A DNA stretch of 16,278 bases from an uncultured Blautia sp. (GTDB lineage Bacteria > Bacillota > Clostridia > Lachnospirales > Lachnospiraceae), in assembly GCA_946629475.1 (NCBI GenBank), contig CAMOXX010000033.1, forward strand, positions 1 through 16,278, written 5' to 3'. Position 1 is the first letter of the stretch. Every line of letters begins with the position of its first letter. Shown here in pieces: positions 16,252 to 16,278 of this stretch. The position numbers were made by a program, and so were the translations under genes. The notes beneath the pieces are model-generated. The model saw only the letters and a program-made list of their open reading frames with translations, was not told where the DNA came from and searched no databases.

Positions 16252-16278
16252 CTTCAGGACTCATTGAAATTTGATCTG
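16237..16278 (+). CDS. Possible start of a further gene (cut by right edge)
   Basis: ATG 16237 overlaps the preceding TGA as ATGA, the same junction used at 6051, 13127 and 15950. GAGGGA at 16222-16227 is spaced 9 nt upstream. The frame MKPFFLQDSLKFDL stays open to the window end. Fourteen codons are too few to recognise a family, and the overlap with a terminator-like hairpin weakens the case. Confidence 0.3.
   Translation, partial: MKPFFLQDSLKFDL

Overview
The window looks like part of a biosynthetic operon from a Clostridia-type Firmicute, most likely Lachnospiraceae. This placement rests on the moderate base composition, AGGAG-type ribosome binding sites, packed plus-strand genes with 1-4 nt overlaps, and the protein families present. 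It is an inference, not a proof. No RNA gene, transposase, CRISPR array or origin was seen. All recognisable genes read left to right.

Layout. Bases 1-760 hold the end of an acyl carrier protein with near-perfect 54-bp tandem repeats at the left edge. Next comes a family-2 glycosyltransferase (760-1788). Bases 1826-3607 are a decayed stretch with three broken genes: a chimera of adenylation and condensation pieces (1826-2395), a small-molecule kinase split by one in-frame TAG (2417-3286), and an adenylation-domain remnant with a deletion and a frame change (3361-3607). Four large genes follow: a condensation-like acyltransferase fused to a family-1 glycosyltransferase (3607-6054), a family-8 glycosyltransferase fused to a crippled adenylation domain (6051-8135), a 1644-residue GT2-adenylation-carrier-condensation-alpha/beta-hydrolase protein (8196-13130), and a condensation domain fused to a cyclic-nucleotide-binding-like domain (13127-15217). 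After an 88-nt gap come a small esterase (15306-15953) and a short metallo-beta-lactamase-fold protein (15950-16240). A possible further gene starts at 16237.

How the genes may work together. The only apparently complete adenylation domain could load an acid onto its own carrier domain and perhaps onto the separate carrier protein at the left end. Condensation-type domains would transfer the acyl groups. Four glycosyltransferase domains from three families (GT2 twice, GT1, GT8) would supply sugars, and the hydrolase or esterase would release or trim product. This points to a glycosylated, acylated or peptidyl small molecule, not a plain peptide. Repeated adjacency of glycosyltransferases with intact or broken adenylation domains suggests an ancestral 'sugar transferase plus NRPS' module that was duplicated and partly eroded. 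The product cannot be told from the sequence.
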